The position numbers and the translations under genes are program-made. This document shows positions 52,792 through 62,610 of a stretch of DNA of 64,000 nt, piece after piece. The notes beneath the pieces are model-generated. The model did not search any database, was not told where the DNA came from, and worked only from the letters and a program-made list of their open reading frames with translations. Source of the DNA: an uncultured Prevotellaceae bacterium (lineage in GTDB: Bacteria; Bacteroidota; Bacteroidia; Bacteroidales; Bacteroidaceae); NCBI GenBank assembly GCA_902775605.1, contig CACYNE010000017.1:1-64000 (forward strand). The letters are read 5' to 3'. Numbering within the stretch: the first letter of the stretch is position 1; each line of letters starts with the position of its first letter.

Positions 52792-54378
52792 ATGAAGCTA
52801 AACGATATACTGAGCGGCCAGATGAATGCCGCAGAATGGGAGCAGAAAGGCTATGAGCTCCCAAAGTTTGACATCAAAGCGCTGCGCGAAAAAACTGCCA
52901 AGGAACCCACATGGGTACACTTCGGTGGAGGCAACATCTTCCGTGCGTTTCCTGCAGCTATCCTCAACGACGCACTGAACACGGGCAAGTATGACCGCGG
53001 CGTCATCGTGGCAGAGACTTTCGATTTCGAGGTTATCGACAAGGCCTATGCACCCTACGGCAATCTGTCGCTCTGCGTGAACCTCTGCTCTGACGGCTCT
53101 ATCGAGAAGAAGGTCATCGCCAGCGTCACCGAGGCTCTGAAGGCAGACCCACAGTTTGAGGACTGGCACCGTCTGGTGGAAATCTTCAAGAAGCCCTCGC
53201 TGCAGATGATCTCGTTCACCATCACTGAGAAGGGCTATACCTTCAACGAGGCTGACCTGGCTCGCGGACTGAAGCCCATGTTTGCCATGGGTAAGGTGTG
53301 TGCCCTGCTGCTGGAACGCTTCAACGCCGGACAACTGCCCCTCACCGTACAGTCAATGGACAACTGCTCGCACAACGGCGACAAGGTGAAGGCTGGTGTG
53401 ATGGCCTATGCAGAGCGCTGGGTGAAGGACGGACTGGTACCTGAGACCTTCCTCGCCTATCTGAAAGATGAAAAGAAGGTGACCTTCCCTTGGTCAATGA
53501 TTGACAAGATTACACCACGTCCCCACGAGAAGGTGAAGGAACTGCTGGCCAACGACGGATTCGAGGACAACAATTATATTGAGACAGAGAAGCACACCTT
53601 TACCGCTCCATTTGTGAACGCTGAAGAGGTGCAGTATCTGGTCATCGAGGATAACTATACTAACGGCCGTCCCCCACTCGACCTGGGCGGTGCTCTCTAC
53701 ACCACACGCGAGACAGTGGACAAGGTGGAGACCATGAAGGTGACCACCTGCTTGAATCCCCTGCATACGGCAATGAGTATCTATGGCTGTATGCTCGACT
53801 ATACACTTATCTCGGCAGAGATGAAGGACGAGGACCTACGTGCCTTTATCCAGAAAATTGGCTATATGGAGGCAATGCCTGTGGTTGTTGACCCAGGTGT
53901 GCTAAACCCCTATGAGTTTATCGGTGCCGTCATCAACCGTCGACTCCCCAACCCCTTTATGCCCGACGCACCACAGCGTATTGCATGCGACACTTCACAG
54001 AAACTGCCTATCCGCTTTGGCGAGACGCTGAAGAAATATGTGGCACGCGGACTCGACATGTCAAACCTCGTGCTGATTCCCCTCACCCTCGCCGGCTATG
54101 CCCGCTATCTGAAAGGACTCAAGGACGACCTTACGGCCTTCGAACCATCACCAGACCCCATGCTGGCAGAATTGCAGGCTATCGTCGCTCCTCTGGAGAT
54201 AGGCAAGGCTGATCAGGACTGGAGTGCGCTGAAAGCGCTCTACAGCCGCAAGGATGTGTTCGGACTCGACCTCTACGAGGCTGGTCTCGGCGAGCAGATT
54301 GAGGGTATGGTAAAAGAGCTTTATGCTGGGCCAGGTGCTGTGCGCAAGACATTGCACAAATACACCCAGGCCCGCTAA
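52792..54378 (+). CDS. Mannitol dehydrogenase-family oxidoreductase (fructuronate/tagaturonate reductase-like)
   Basis: 528 residues, a cytoplasmic polyol-specific long-chain dehydrogenase. The NAD-binding start is WVHFGGGNIFRAFPAAILND near residue 41. Family motifs SFTITEKGYTFN (near 141), VQSMDNCSHNGDKVK (near 187) and the catalytic Lys region follow, with TCLNPLHTAMSIYGCMLDYT near 318 and VVDPGVLNPYEFI near 364. Relatives reduce fructuronate to mannonate, tagaturonate to altronate, or oxidise mannitol. With uxaA at 9.4 kb a hexuronate role is plausible, but the two are 42 kb apart. It is a single-gene unit with its own promoter. Confidence 0.82.
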   Translation: MKLNDILSGQMNAAEWEQKGYELPKFDIKALREKTAKEPTWVHFGGGNIFRAFPAAILNDALNTGKYDRGVIVAETFDFEVIDKAYAPYGNLSLCVNLCSDGSIEKKVIASVTEALKADPQFEDWHRLVEIFKKPSLQMISFTITEKGYTFNEADLARGLKPMFAMGKVCALLLERFNAGQLPLTVQSMDNCSHNGDKVKAGVMAYAERWVKDGLVPETFLAYLKDEKKVTFPWSMIDKITPRPHEKVKELLANDGFEDNNYIETEKHTFTAPFVNAEEVQYLVIEDNYTNGRPPLDLGGALYTTRETVDKVETMKVTTCLNPLHTAMSIYGCMLDYTLISAEMKDEDLRAFIQKIGYMEAMPVVVDPGVLNPYEFIGAVINRRLPNPFMPDAPQRIACDTSQKLPIRFGETLKKYVARGLDMSNLVLIPLTLAGYARYLKGLKDDLTAFEPSPDPMLAELQAIVAPLEIGKADQDWSALKALYSRKDVFGLDLYEAGLGEQIEGMVKELYAGPGAVRKTLHKYTQAR

Positions 54379-54381
54379 GCA

Positions 54382-54543
54382 TCAGGAGAAATACTGAAAA
54401 TAGAAATATCCACCCATAAGGATGGCGAGCAGAATGAGAAAGGCAATAGCCTTTACCATGCAGCTCGTCACCTTTTTTATTATAAAGGCGACAGCAACAA
54501 TCAGGACGAGTGCCGTCGCATAGTAAACCCAGTTATTCGTCAT
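54382..54543 (-). CDS. 53-residue membrane protein coupled to the pseudouridine synthase gene
   Basis: The ATG at 54543 starts two bases after the TAA of the RluA-family gene. It reads MTNNWVYYATALVLIVAVAF, then IIKKVTSCMVKAIAFLILLA and ILMGGYFYFQYFS. Two hydrophobic helices (about 8-22 and 30-44) are separated by a basic KKVTSCMVK loop. The start position suggests translational coupling. No domain was recognised. It is short, so chance cannot be excluded, but the hydrophobic pattern and tight spacing support a real gene. Confidence 0.65.
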   Translation of the reverse strand: MTNNWVYYATALVLIVAVAFIIKKVTSCMVKAIAFLILLAILMGGYFYFQYFS

Positions 54544-54545
54544 CA

Positions 54546-55442
54546 TTACTTGAACAGTTGTTTAAAAGCAGTGGGCACTGGTGTCTCAAACTCCATAGGC
54601 TCGCCAGTAATGGGATGAGTGAAACAAAGGAGCCATGCGTGCAGGCAGAGGCGGTGAAGGGGATCGTCGCCGTTGCCATACTTTGTATCGCCGCAGACGG
54701 GATGACCCATATCTGCCGAATGGACGCGAATCTGGTTCTTGCGCCCCGTCTCAAGTTTGTACTCCACCAACGAGTGCTCGGTAGTGCGATCAAGCACATG
54801 GAAATGGGTAATGGCCAGTTTGCCGCCATTGTCCACAGGTGACGAATAGGTCACATAGGCCTTGTTGTCCTTCAGCCAGTTCTGGATAGTGCCGTCACTC
54901 TGTTCCATCTCGCCACTGACCACAGCCACATAGCGGCGGTCATAGACTATCTGATGCCAGTTGTGCTCCAGAATCTGCTCAGTCTCAATGTCCTTGGCAT
55001 AGACCATCAGTCCGCTGGTGTCGCGATCAAGTCGATGCACGACATGGGCAGTACACTTTTGCCTACTCTTCTTAAAGTAGTCGTCAAGAACAGCCTTCAC
55101 ATTGAGCGAAGAGTGTCCGGCAGCCATCGAGAGAATGCCGATATTCTTTTCTATCACAATGAGCCAGCGGTCTTCATAGACAATCTTCACATAGCGGCTC
55201 TTAAAGGAGTTCTGATTGCGCTTGGTCTTACTCACAGCCACCTTCATACCGGGCTGGAGGGGGAAGTCGAACTGACTGACAGTCTTGCCGTTGACCTTGA
55301 TGCCACGTCCCTGAAGGGTGGCCTTGATCTTTGTGCGGCTCTGACTGACATGAGCCAACAACCATTCCAACAATGGTGCCTGTTCTTCGACGGTGAAGTG
55401 ATCGTATTCACCTTCACAGTTGTATCCTGTATTCATTCTCAT
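54546..55442 (-). CDS. RluA-family pseudouridine synthase with S4 domain
   Basis: 298 residues. An N-terminal S4-like RNA-binding part (about 25-85; LLEWLLAHVSQSRTKIKATL, VNGKTVSQFDFPLQPGMKVA) is followed by the catalytic domain with HRVHRLDRDTSGLMVYAKD near residue 137 (motif HRLDRDTSG with the catalytic Asp), KAYVTYSSPVDN and GRKNQIRVHSADMGHPVCGD near 233. It isomerises uridine in rRNA or tRNA; the exact site is not readable. It overlaps the phosphopantetheinyl transferase gene by four bases, so the two are translationally coupled. Confidence 0.92.
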   Translation of the reverse strand: MRMNTGYNCEGEYDHFTVEEQAPLLEWLLAHVSQSRTKIKATLQGRGIKVNGKTVSQFDFPLQPGMKVAVSKTKRNQNSFKSRYVKIVYEDRWLIVIEKNIGILSMAAGHSSLNVKAVLDDYFKKSRQKCTAHVVHRLDRDTSGLMVYAKDIETEQILEHNWHQIVYDRRYVAVVSGEMEQSDGTIQNWLKDNKAYVTYSSPVDNGGKLAITHFHVLDRTTEHSLVEYKLETGRKNQIRVHSADMGHPVCGDTKYGNGDDPLHRLCLHAWLLCFTHPITGEPMEFETPVPTAFKQLFK

Positions 55443-56002
55443 AGTTCACAAAGGGTAAAAATATAATTCTTTTCCAATACTTCTGTGGTGGTAAAACGAT
55501 AACTGTCAGCAGCATTCAACACCTGCTTCATCTGATCATTGATGCCCTCGCCAGTGAGTTTCAGCAGACTCTCTTTCATGGTCCACAAGCGTACAAACTC
55601 TACCTCCGGATTCGCCGCCTGCTGAATCTGATGCAGCTCGACATCGTTCATCGCATACCGGGCCACACTTTCACGGTAACGTCCTACGCTCTCAACATCA
55701 ATGCCTACAGGACGACGACTCAGCACACAGGCAGCGGCTTCCTTGCAATGACTCAGGCTGAAATGTAACTCTGGATGCCCCACGATGTATGGTTTGCCAT
55801 GCTCACCATAGCCAAAGACAGGATTATCGGTGATGCCCTCCTGCTCGCGCAAGGCTCGTTTCAACAGCAGATAGGCAGCCACACAGAGGCGTTGTCCCTG
55901 CTCATACCGATATTTCAGGGCCTGTTCGCGGCGCTGCTCACTAATGGAAAGCAAAGCCGACTGAAGGTCAAATTCGCTGATATTATCGTCAATATACACC
56001 AT
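55439..56002 (-). CDS. 4'-phosphopantetheinyl transferase (Sfp type)
   Basis: 187 residues. It attaches 4'-phosphopantetheine from CoA to acyl or peptidyl carrier proteins. Motifs: HFSLSHCKEAAACVLSRRPV near residue 80 with GIDVES (metal-binding Asp) near 99, and RLWTMKESLLKLTGEGI near 137 (W-x-x-KE-x-x-x-K). Only one Sfp-type gene is in the window and no carrier-protein operon is nearby. The ATG at 56002 lies seven bases behind a TAATTTTGC box. Confidence 0.92.
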   Translation of the reverse strand: MVYIDDNISEFDLQSALLSISEQRREQALKYRYEQGQRLCVAAYLLLKRALREQEGITDNPVFGYGEHGKPYIVGHPELHFSLSHCKEAAACVLSRRPVGIDVESVGRYRESVARYAMNDVELHQIQQAANPEVEFVRLWTMKESLLKLTGEGINDQMKQVLNAADSYRFTTTEVLEKNYIFTLCEL

Positions 56003-56009
56003 TCAGGGT

Positions 56010-56018
56010 GCAAAATTA
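56010..56018 (-). promoter_or_regulatory. -7 promoter box of the phosphopantetheinyl transferase operon
   Basis: TAATTTTGC on the minus strand, seven bases before the ATG. It probably drives three genes: transferase, pseudouridine synthase and the 53-residue protein. Confidence 0.6.
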
Positions 56019-56081
56019 ATGAATAATTCTCAAACACCATTCTCTTTTATAAAAAAACTACGTCAGTTTTTGTCCCTATTA

Positions 56082-56114
56082 TTTGGCAGATTAGAAAAAA
56101 GTATCTATCTTTGC
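56082..56114 (+). promoter_or_regulatory. Promoter of the fucose-isomerase-like gene
   Basis: TTTG (56082-56085), 20-base spacer, TATCTTTGC (56106-56114). Confidence 0.8.
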
Positions 56115-56147
56115 ACGAACTTTAAGAAAGTACTTTATTAACTCTTT

Positions 56148-57653
56148 ATGTTGAAAATGGAAAATATTCCTGTAATTAAGATTGGAATCGTCGCCGTAAG
56201 CCGCGACTGTTTCCCCGAGTCTCTTGCCGTTAACCGTCGCAAGGCCGTTATCGCCAAGTATGTAGAGAAGTTCGGTGCTGCCGACATCTACGAGTGTCCT
56301 ATCTGTATCGTTGAGAGCGAGATTCACGCTCAGCAGGCTCTTGAGGACGTGAAGAAGGCTGGTTGTAACGCTCTGTGCGTTTACCTGGGCAACTTCGGTC
56401 CTGAGATTTCTGAGACCATGATTGCTGACTGGTTCCAGGGTCCCACTATGTTCTGCGCTGCTGCTGAGGAGACTCAGAACGACCTGATTGACGGTCGTGG
56501 CGATGCTTACTGCGGTATGCTGAATGCTAGCCAAGCTCTGTCACTGCGCAAGACTCGTGCATACATCCCCGAGGAGCCCGTAGGCGACGCTGGTGAGTGT
56601 GCTGAGATGATCCACGAGTTCGTGCCCATTGCACGTGCCATCGTTGGTCTGCAGAACCTGAAGATCATCAGCTTCGGTCCCCGTCCCAACAATTTCCTGG
56701 CTTGTAATGCTCCTATCCGCGCCCTCTATGATCTCGACGTGGAGATTGAGGAGAACTCTGAGCTCGACCTGCTCGAAGCCTTCCAGAAGCACCAGGGCGA
56801 TCCCCGCATCGACGGCGTGGTGAAGGATATGGCTGCTGAGCTCGGCACTGGTAACAAGATTCCTTCTGTTCTGCCTAAGCTGGCTCAGTATGAGTTGACA
56901 CTGCTCGACTGGATTGAGGCTCACAAGGGCAGCCGCAAGTATGTGGCTATGGCCAACAAGTGCTGGCCTGCATTCCAGACCATGTTCGGCTTCGTTCCCT
57001 GCTATGTGAACAGCCGTCTCACTGGCCGTGGCATCCCCGTGGCTTGCGAGGTTGACATCTACGGTGCTCTGTCTGAGTTTATCGGTACCTGCATCACTCA
57101 GGATGCTGTGACCCTGCTCGACATCAACAACTCTGTACCTAAGGATATGTACGAGGAGAGCATCAAGGGCAAGAAATTCGAATGCGACACCTACACCGAC
57201 AAGGAGATCTTCATGGGCTTCCACTGCGGTAACACTGCTTCTTCTAAGGTTTGCAACTGCCAGATGTGCTTCCAGCGCATTATGGCCCGCGCTCTGCCTG
57301 TAGAGGTAACCAACGGTACTCTGGAGGGCGACCTGACTCCTGGTAAGGCTACTGTATATCGTCTGCAGTCAACTGCTGACACCAAGCTCCGTGCTTACAT
57401 CGCACAGGGCGAGATTATCCCCGTGGCAACACGCTCATTCGGTTCTATCGGTATCTTCGGTATCAAGAACATGAGCCGCTTCTATCGTCACGTACTGATC
57501 GAGAAGCACTATCCTCACCACGCAGCTGTAATGTTTGAACACGCCGGTAAATATCTGTGGGAGGTTCTGAAGTACATGGGTATCCCCGTGGACGAGATTG
57601 ATTACAATTTCCCCAAGGGTGACTACTATCCCACTGAGAACCCCTTCGCATAA
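56148..57653 (+). CDS. L-fucose/L-arabinose isomerase-fold protein
   Basis: 501 residues, soluble. It belongs to the fucose-isomerase-like group conserved in Bacteroidales (KIGIVAVSRDCFPESLAVNR near residue 11, NALCVYLGNFGPEISETM near 74, GFVPCYVNSRLTGRGIPVAC near 282, CEVDIYGALSEFIGTC, FHCGNTASSKVCNCQMCFQR near 363). Sugar isomerase activity is possible but the substrate is not established, and no fucose genes are adjacent. The CNCQMC cluster could bind metal. Codon use is strongly biased (GCT, GGT, AAG, AAC), as in the GGGtGRT gene, suggesting high expression. A strong hairpin follows. ATG at 56157 is an alternative start. Confidence 0.8.
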   Translation: MLKMENIPVIKIGIVAVSRDCFPESLAVNRRKAVIAKYVEKFGAADIYECPICIVESEIHAQQALEDVKKAGCNALCVYLGNFGPEISETMIADWFQGPTMFCAAAEETQNDLIDGRGDAYCGMLNASQALSLRKTRAYIPEEPVGDAGECAEMIHEFVPIARAIVGLQNLKIISFGPRPNNFLACNAPIRALYDLDVEIEENSELDLLEAFQKHQGDPRIDGVVKDMAAELGTGNKIPSVLPKLAQYELTLLDWIEAHKGSRKYVAMANKCWPAFQTMFGFVPCYVNSRLTGRGIPVACEVDIYGALSEFIGTCITQDAVTLLDINNSVPKDMYEESIKGKKFECDTYTDKEIFMGFHCGNTASSKVCNCQMCFQRIMARALPVEVTNGTLEGDLTPGKATVYRLQSTADTKLRAYIAQGEIIPVATRSFGSIGIFGIKNMSRFYRHVLIEKHYPHHAAVMFEHAGKYLWEVLKYMGIPVDEIDYNFPKGDYYPTENPFA

Positions 57654-57663
57654 AAACTGATTT

Positions 57664-57709
57664 CTGACAAGACCAGCAGCGGTAGAGTGCTGCCGCTGCT
57701 GGCTGTCAG
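57664..57709 (+). terminator. Long hairpin after the fucose-isomerase-like gene
   Basis: CTGACA + CCAGCAGCGG (57664-57669, 57673-57682) pairs with CCGCTGCTGG + TGTCAG (57693-57702, 57704-57709), 16 bp in two blocks. No T run follows, so it may stabilise the 3' end or terminate with a factor. Confidence 0.7.
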
Positions 57710-57765
57710 TTCATAACTGGACTACTGAAGAGACCCACTACTTAAAGACATTAAAGACAAATCAA

Positions 57766-59775
57766 ATGAAACTGAAATCTGCCCTACTACTCGTTTTCAT
57801 GATGACCATGCAAATCGTCTGTGCACAATATACACAGATGACGGATTTGCCTACCATCTATATTGATACCTACGACGGATGGGGCATTTTCAGTAAAGAA
57901 ACATATAAGTACTGCCAGCTTCACTATGTGGACGAAACGGGACAAGTCACGGCTTATGACTCTGTCTCCATCCGCGGACGCGGCAACTCCACATGGAACA
58001 TGGCCAAGAAACCCTACAAAATAAAATTCAACAATAAAGAGAAATTTCTTGGGAAAGGATATGCCAAAGCCAAAAAGTGGACTTTGCTGGCCAATGCTGG
58101 CGACAAAACAATGATGCGCAACGCCGTTACATCGGCCATGGGAGCATTCACATCATTGAAGTTCAATCCAGCAGCCAAGTTCGCAGACATGGTACTCAAC
58201 GGTCAATATGTGGGAACCTATCAGATTAGTGACCAGGTGGACGTAAGGGCTCATCGCGTCAACATAATGGAACAACCCTACCCCATTAATGATTCAACGA
58301 ACATCACGGGAGGATACCTGTTGGAGGTTGACGGTTTCAAGGACGGCAACTGTTTCTATACTGGCACATACAGGGCACCAGTACGCATCCACTATCCAGA
58401 GGACGACGAGATAGACAACAAGCAGACCACCTACATACGCAACCACGTCAATACATTCGAGAAAGCTTTAGTTTCTGCAGATTTTACTGACAGCGAAAAA
58501 GGCTACAGAGCTTACGTAGATACGACATCGCTCATTGACTGGTATCTCTGCACGGAAATCAGTGCCAACATCGACGGATTCTTCAGCACCTATTTTTATA
58601 AAGAGCAGGATAACCCCCGCCTGTTCTGGGGCCCGCTGTGGGACTATGACATTGCCTACAACAACGACCAACGCGTAACGTCGGAAAAGGGATTAAGCAG
58701 CTCTGTCCACTCGCTGATGGTTGATATTGCCTACAACGGCTCAAGGTCATGGGTTCTGCGTATGTGGAAAGACCCTTGGTTCCAGCAAGCGGTCTATCAA
58801 CGCTATCAAGAGTTACTGAATAATGGACTAGTAGATTATATGCAGGCAAAGGTGGACAGCCTGAACACCCTGCTACAGCAGTCACAGGAGTTAAACTACG
58901 AGTTATGGGGCATCAACCGCAAGATGTATCACGAAATGGTGCTCTACTCTTCCTACGACCGTTATGTTACTGATCTCAAGACGTTTATCACCGAGCATTG
59001 CGACTATCTGTTACAGGCTTTTGCCGACAAGCAACCTGTTAAGCCAGTAGAGCCGTTTAATCCTGGCGAATTCTATTATCATGTGTTGAATGCCAACACT
59101 CTGAAAGCCATTGACCTGGATGGCGAGCAGGTGGTACAAATGAGCAACGACACCAATGACCAGAGCCAGGATTGGATTATCAAAAAAGTGGGTGACCACT
59201 TTCAGATTATCAATCGCCTAACTGAAAAGGCACTCAACGACCCCACTGAAGGAGAAGTTGGACCTACGACGAACGTAGGCAAACAACTGAATATTGCAGA
59301 ATGCAATGAGCACGACGAACGACAACTATGGGACATCATCCCTCAAGGTGATGGTGGCTATTATAACCTGCTGAACATTTACACGCAGCACATTGCCAAT
59401 CTGAACGGTGGCAGTTCTAATGACTACACGCCAATCCTGAGCTATACTAACGATGAGAGAAACGGCAGTAGCAGCAACAGGTTGTGGTATATAAGAGTTA
59501 ATGGAGACATCGAGACTGACATAGCTGATGCTAAGAAGGTTACGGAGCCAGAAGAATACGCTTTAGCATATAATCCACAAGCAAAGGTTTTGCACTTCGG
59601 ATCGGCGACGCCAGAGGCTCTGACTTTCATGGTGCGTGTTTACAACAGTAATGGTCAGTTGGTAGGTTCTTTCCGTGCCGACGAATCCTACGCTATGTCC
59701 ACACATCCCAATGGTATTTATATCGCATCGTGGACCGTCAGTGGCAAGACCCGTTCTGCTAAATTCAGACGGTAG
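57766..59775 (+). CDS. Secreted CotH-kinase family protein with ricin-type lectin domain
   Basis: 669 residues. Signal peptide about 1-20 (MQIVCAQYT). The CotH atypical-kinase domain spans about 60-420: VSIRGRGNSTWNMAKKPYKI near residue 66, GYLLEVDGFKDGNCFYTGTY near 185 and WGPLWDYDIAYNND near 286 (metal-binding Asp). From about 430 to 585 three beta-trefoil repeats carry Q/R-x-W motifs (QSQDWIIKK, ERQLWDIIP, SNRLWYIRV), fitting a ricin-type carbohydrate-binding domain. The tail (VRVYNSNGQLVGSFRADESY, then TRSAKFRR) fits a C-terminal sorting segment. It may phosphorylate or act on extracellular protein; the target is unknown. Confidence 0.82.
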   Translation: MKLKSALLLVFMMTMQIVCAQYTQMTDLPTIYIDTYDGWGIFSKETYKYCQLHYVDETGQVTAYDSVSIRGRGNSTWNMAKKPYKIKFNNKEKFLGKGYAKAKKWTLLANAGDKTMMRNAVTSAMGAFTSLKFNPAAKFADMVLNGQYVGTYQISDQVDVRAHRVNIMEQPYPINDSTNITGGYLLEVDGFKDGNCFYTGTYRAPVRIHYPEDDEIDNKQTTYIRNHVNTFEKALVSADFTDSEKGYRAYVDTTSLIDWYLCTEISANIDGFFSTYFYKEQDNPRLFWGPLWDYDIAYNNDQRVTSEKGLSSSVHSLMVDIAYNGSRSWVLRMWKDPWFQQAVYQRYQELLNNGLVDYMQAKVDSLNTLLQQSQELNYELWGINRKMYHEMVLYSSYDRYVTDLKTFITEHCDYLLQAFADKQPVKPVEPFNPGEFYYHVLNANTLKAIDLDGEQVVQMSNDTNDQSQDWIIKKVGDHFQIINRLTEKALNDPTEGEVGPTTNVGKQLNIAECNEHDERQLWDIIPQGDGGYYNLLNIYTQHIANLNGGSSNDYTPILSYTNDERNGSSSNRLWYIRVNGDIETDIADAKKVTEPEEYALAYNPQAKVLHFGSATPEALTFMVRVYNSNGQLVGSFRADESYAMSTHPNGIYIASWTVSGKTRSAKFRR

Positions 59776-60067
59776 ATTTTTCTTAGTTTTTTTCAAACTT
59801 CGGCAGTCTCTCCACTGCCATTTCATTGCCATAATTGAAGTTAAATTTTTAAGGATGTAAAAAACTTTCCGCATCCTTAGAACATTTTTCTTGAGTCCTC
59901 GTTTTTGCGGGTAGGCCATAAAAAACTATCTCGTGCACTAAGAAAAATTTTCTCTTTGGCTATGCCGCAATTTTCGCTGCTTTATATCATTTTTGCAATT
60001 TCGTTGCAATTGTATTATTTTTTTATGAAGATACCAAACTTCTTGACAACTACTTTTTTTAAAAAAC

Positions 60068-60215
60068 AAGTTACTCACTTGCTCACTTTTGACATTTACA
60101 ATTTTCAAATTATTGAAAAAGCATCACTTATTGATATTTATTTATCTTATTGGGAATTTTCTTACATCCTACAACCAATAAAGCTAAATGTCAAAAGTGA
60201 GTAAGTGAGTAACTT
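60068..60215. repeat. 31-bp inverted repeat around an AT-rich 86-base core (MITE-like)
   Basis: Left arm 60068-60098 and right arm 60185-60215 are inverted copies with one mismatch in 31. Each arm holds a short repeat (ACTCACT spaced by one base). The core contains smaller palindromes (TTTTCAA ATTA TTGAAAA; TTATTGG ... CCAATAA). The rest of the 550-base gap 59776-60325 is very AT-rich; the only ORF there (59905-60204) runs through the left arm and is not convincing. I see no gene in it. Confidence 0.9.
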
Positions 60216-60261
60216 AGGTATAGCAGCAAATACTTCCCCCTACTGATTTTTCTTTTTATTC

Positions 60262-60293
60262 TTTGCTTATTGGATTATTTTTCGTAACTTTGC
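60262..60293 (+). promoter_or_regulatory. Promoter of the ABC-F gene
   Basis: TTTG (60262-60265), 19-base spacer, TAACTTTGC (60285-60293). Confidence 0.8.
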
Positions 60294-60310
60294 ACCCGCT
60301 AAGAATTTAA

Positions 60311-61942
<1,632 letters not shown>

Positions 61943-61990
61943 TCAATTAGGCACGATATTTGCTATAGAGAGAAGAAAAAGGATTTTGCT

Positions 61991-62608
61991 ATGAAAGAAG
62001 AAAAAGAAACATTCACTCCGAATAACGAGCATGAATATCAGGCTATGAAAGAAGCCGAGAGATTTGAGGAACTTAAAGATGCTGCAGAATCTGTAGAAGA
62101 AAATGCAGAGGAAAATGCAGAGGAAAATGCAGAGGAAGAAGCGGCTAACCAAGAGGAAGCCCCCCTGGAAAAGGCCCAGGCCGAGATTGCCGACCTGAAA
62201 GACAAGTTCCTGCGCACAATGGCAGAGTTTGACAACTTCCGCAAGCGCACCATGAAGGAGCGCAGCGAGTTAATCTTCAATGCCGGCGAGAAAACCATCA
62301 CAGCCCTCCTGCCTGTCATCGACGACATGGAGCGTGCCATCGCCAATGGCGAGAAGACCGAAGACCCTCAGGTGCTGCGTGAAGGCATGCAACTCATCTA
62401 CCAGAAGCTCATGAAGGTGCTTGAGGCACAGGGCGTCAGCAAGATTGAGACCGAAGATGCCGATTTCGACACCAACCTGCACGAAGCCATCGCCTTGGTG
62501 CCTGGCATGGGCGACGATAAGAAAGGTAAAGTCATTGACTGCATGGCCACGGGCTATAAACTGAACGACAAAGTAATCCGCTACGCAAAAGTAGCTGTTG
62601 GACAATAA
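61991..62608 (+). CDS. grpE: Nucleotide exchange factor GrpE
   Basis: 205 residues. It releases ADP from DnaK. The GrpE core is in [20 protein letters not shown] near residue 67, then [13 protein letters not shown] near 105 and the C-terminal beta domain [20 protein letters not shown] near 178. Residues 35-53 are acidic repeats of [16 protein letters not shown], encoded by a near-perfect direct repeat of about 12 bases (GAGGAAAATGCA), so length may vary between strains. It is followed two bases later by dnaJ. Confidence 0.95.
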   Translation: MKEEKETFTPNNEHEYQAMKEAERFEELKDAAESVEENAEENAEENAEEEAANQEEAPLEKAQAEIADLKDKFLRTMAEFDNFRKRTMKERSELIFNAGEKTITALLPVIDDMERAIANGEKTEDPQVLREGMQLIYQKLMKVLEAQGVSKIETEDADFDTNLHEAIALVPGMGDDKKGKVIDCMATGYKLNDKVIRYAKVAVGQ

Positions 62609-62610
62609 GC

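Noticed and set aside
59905..60204. 99-residue open frame in the AT-rich gap
   Set aside because: It runs into both arms of the inverted repeat, has AT-driven composition (F, Y, I, L) and no promoter or recognisable domain.
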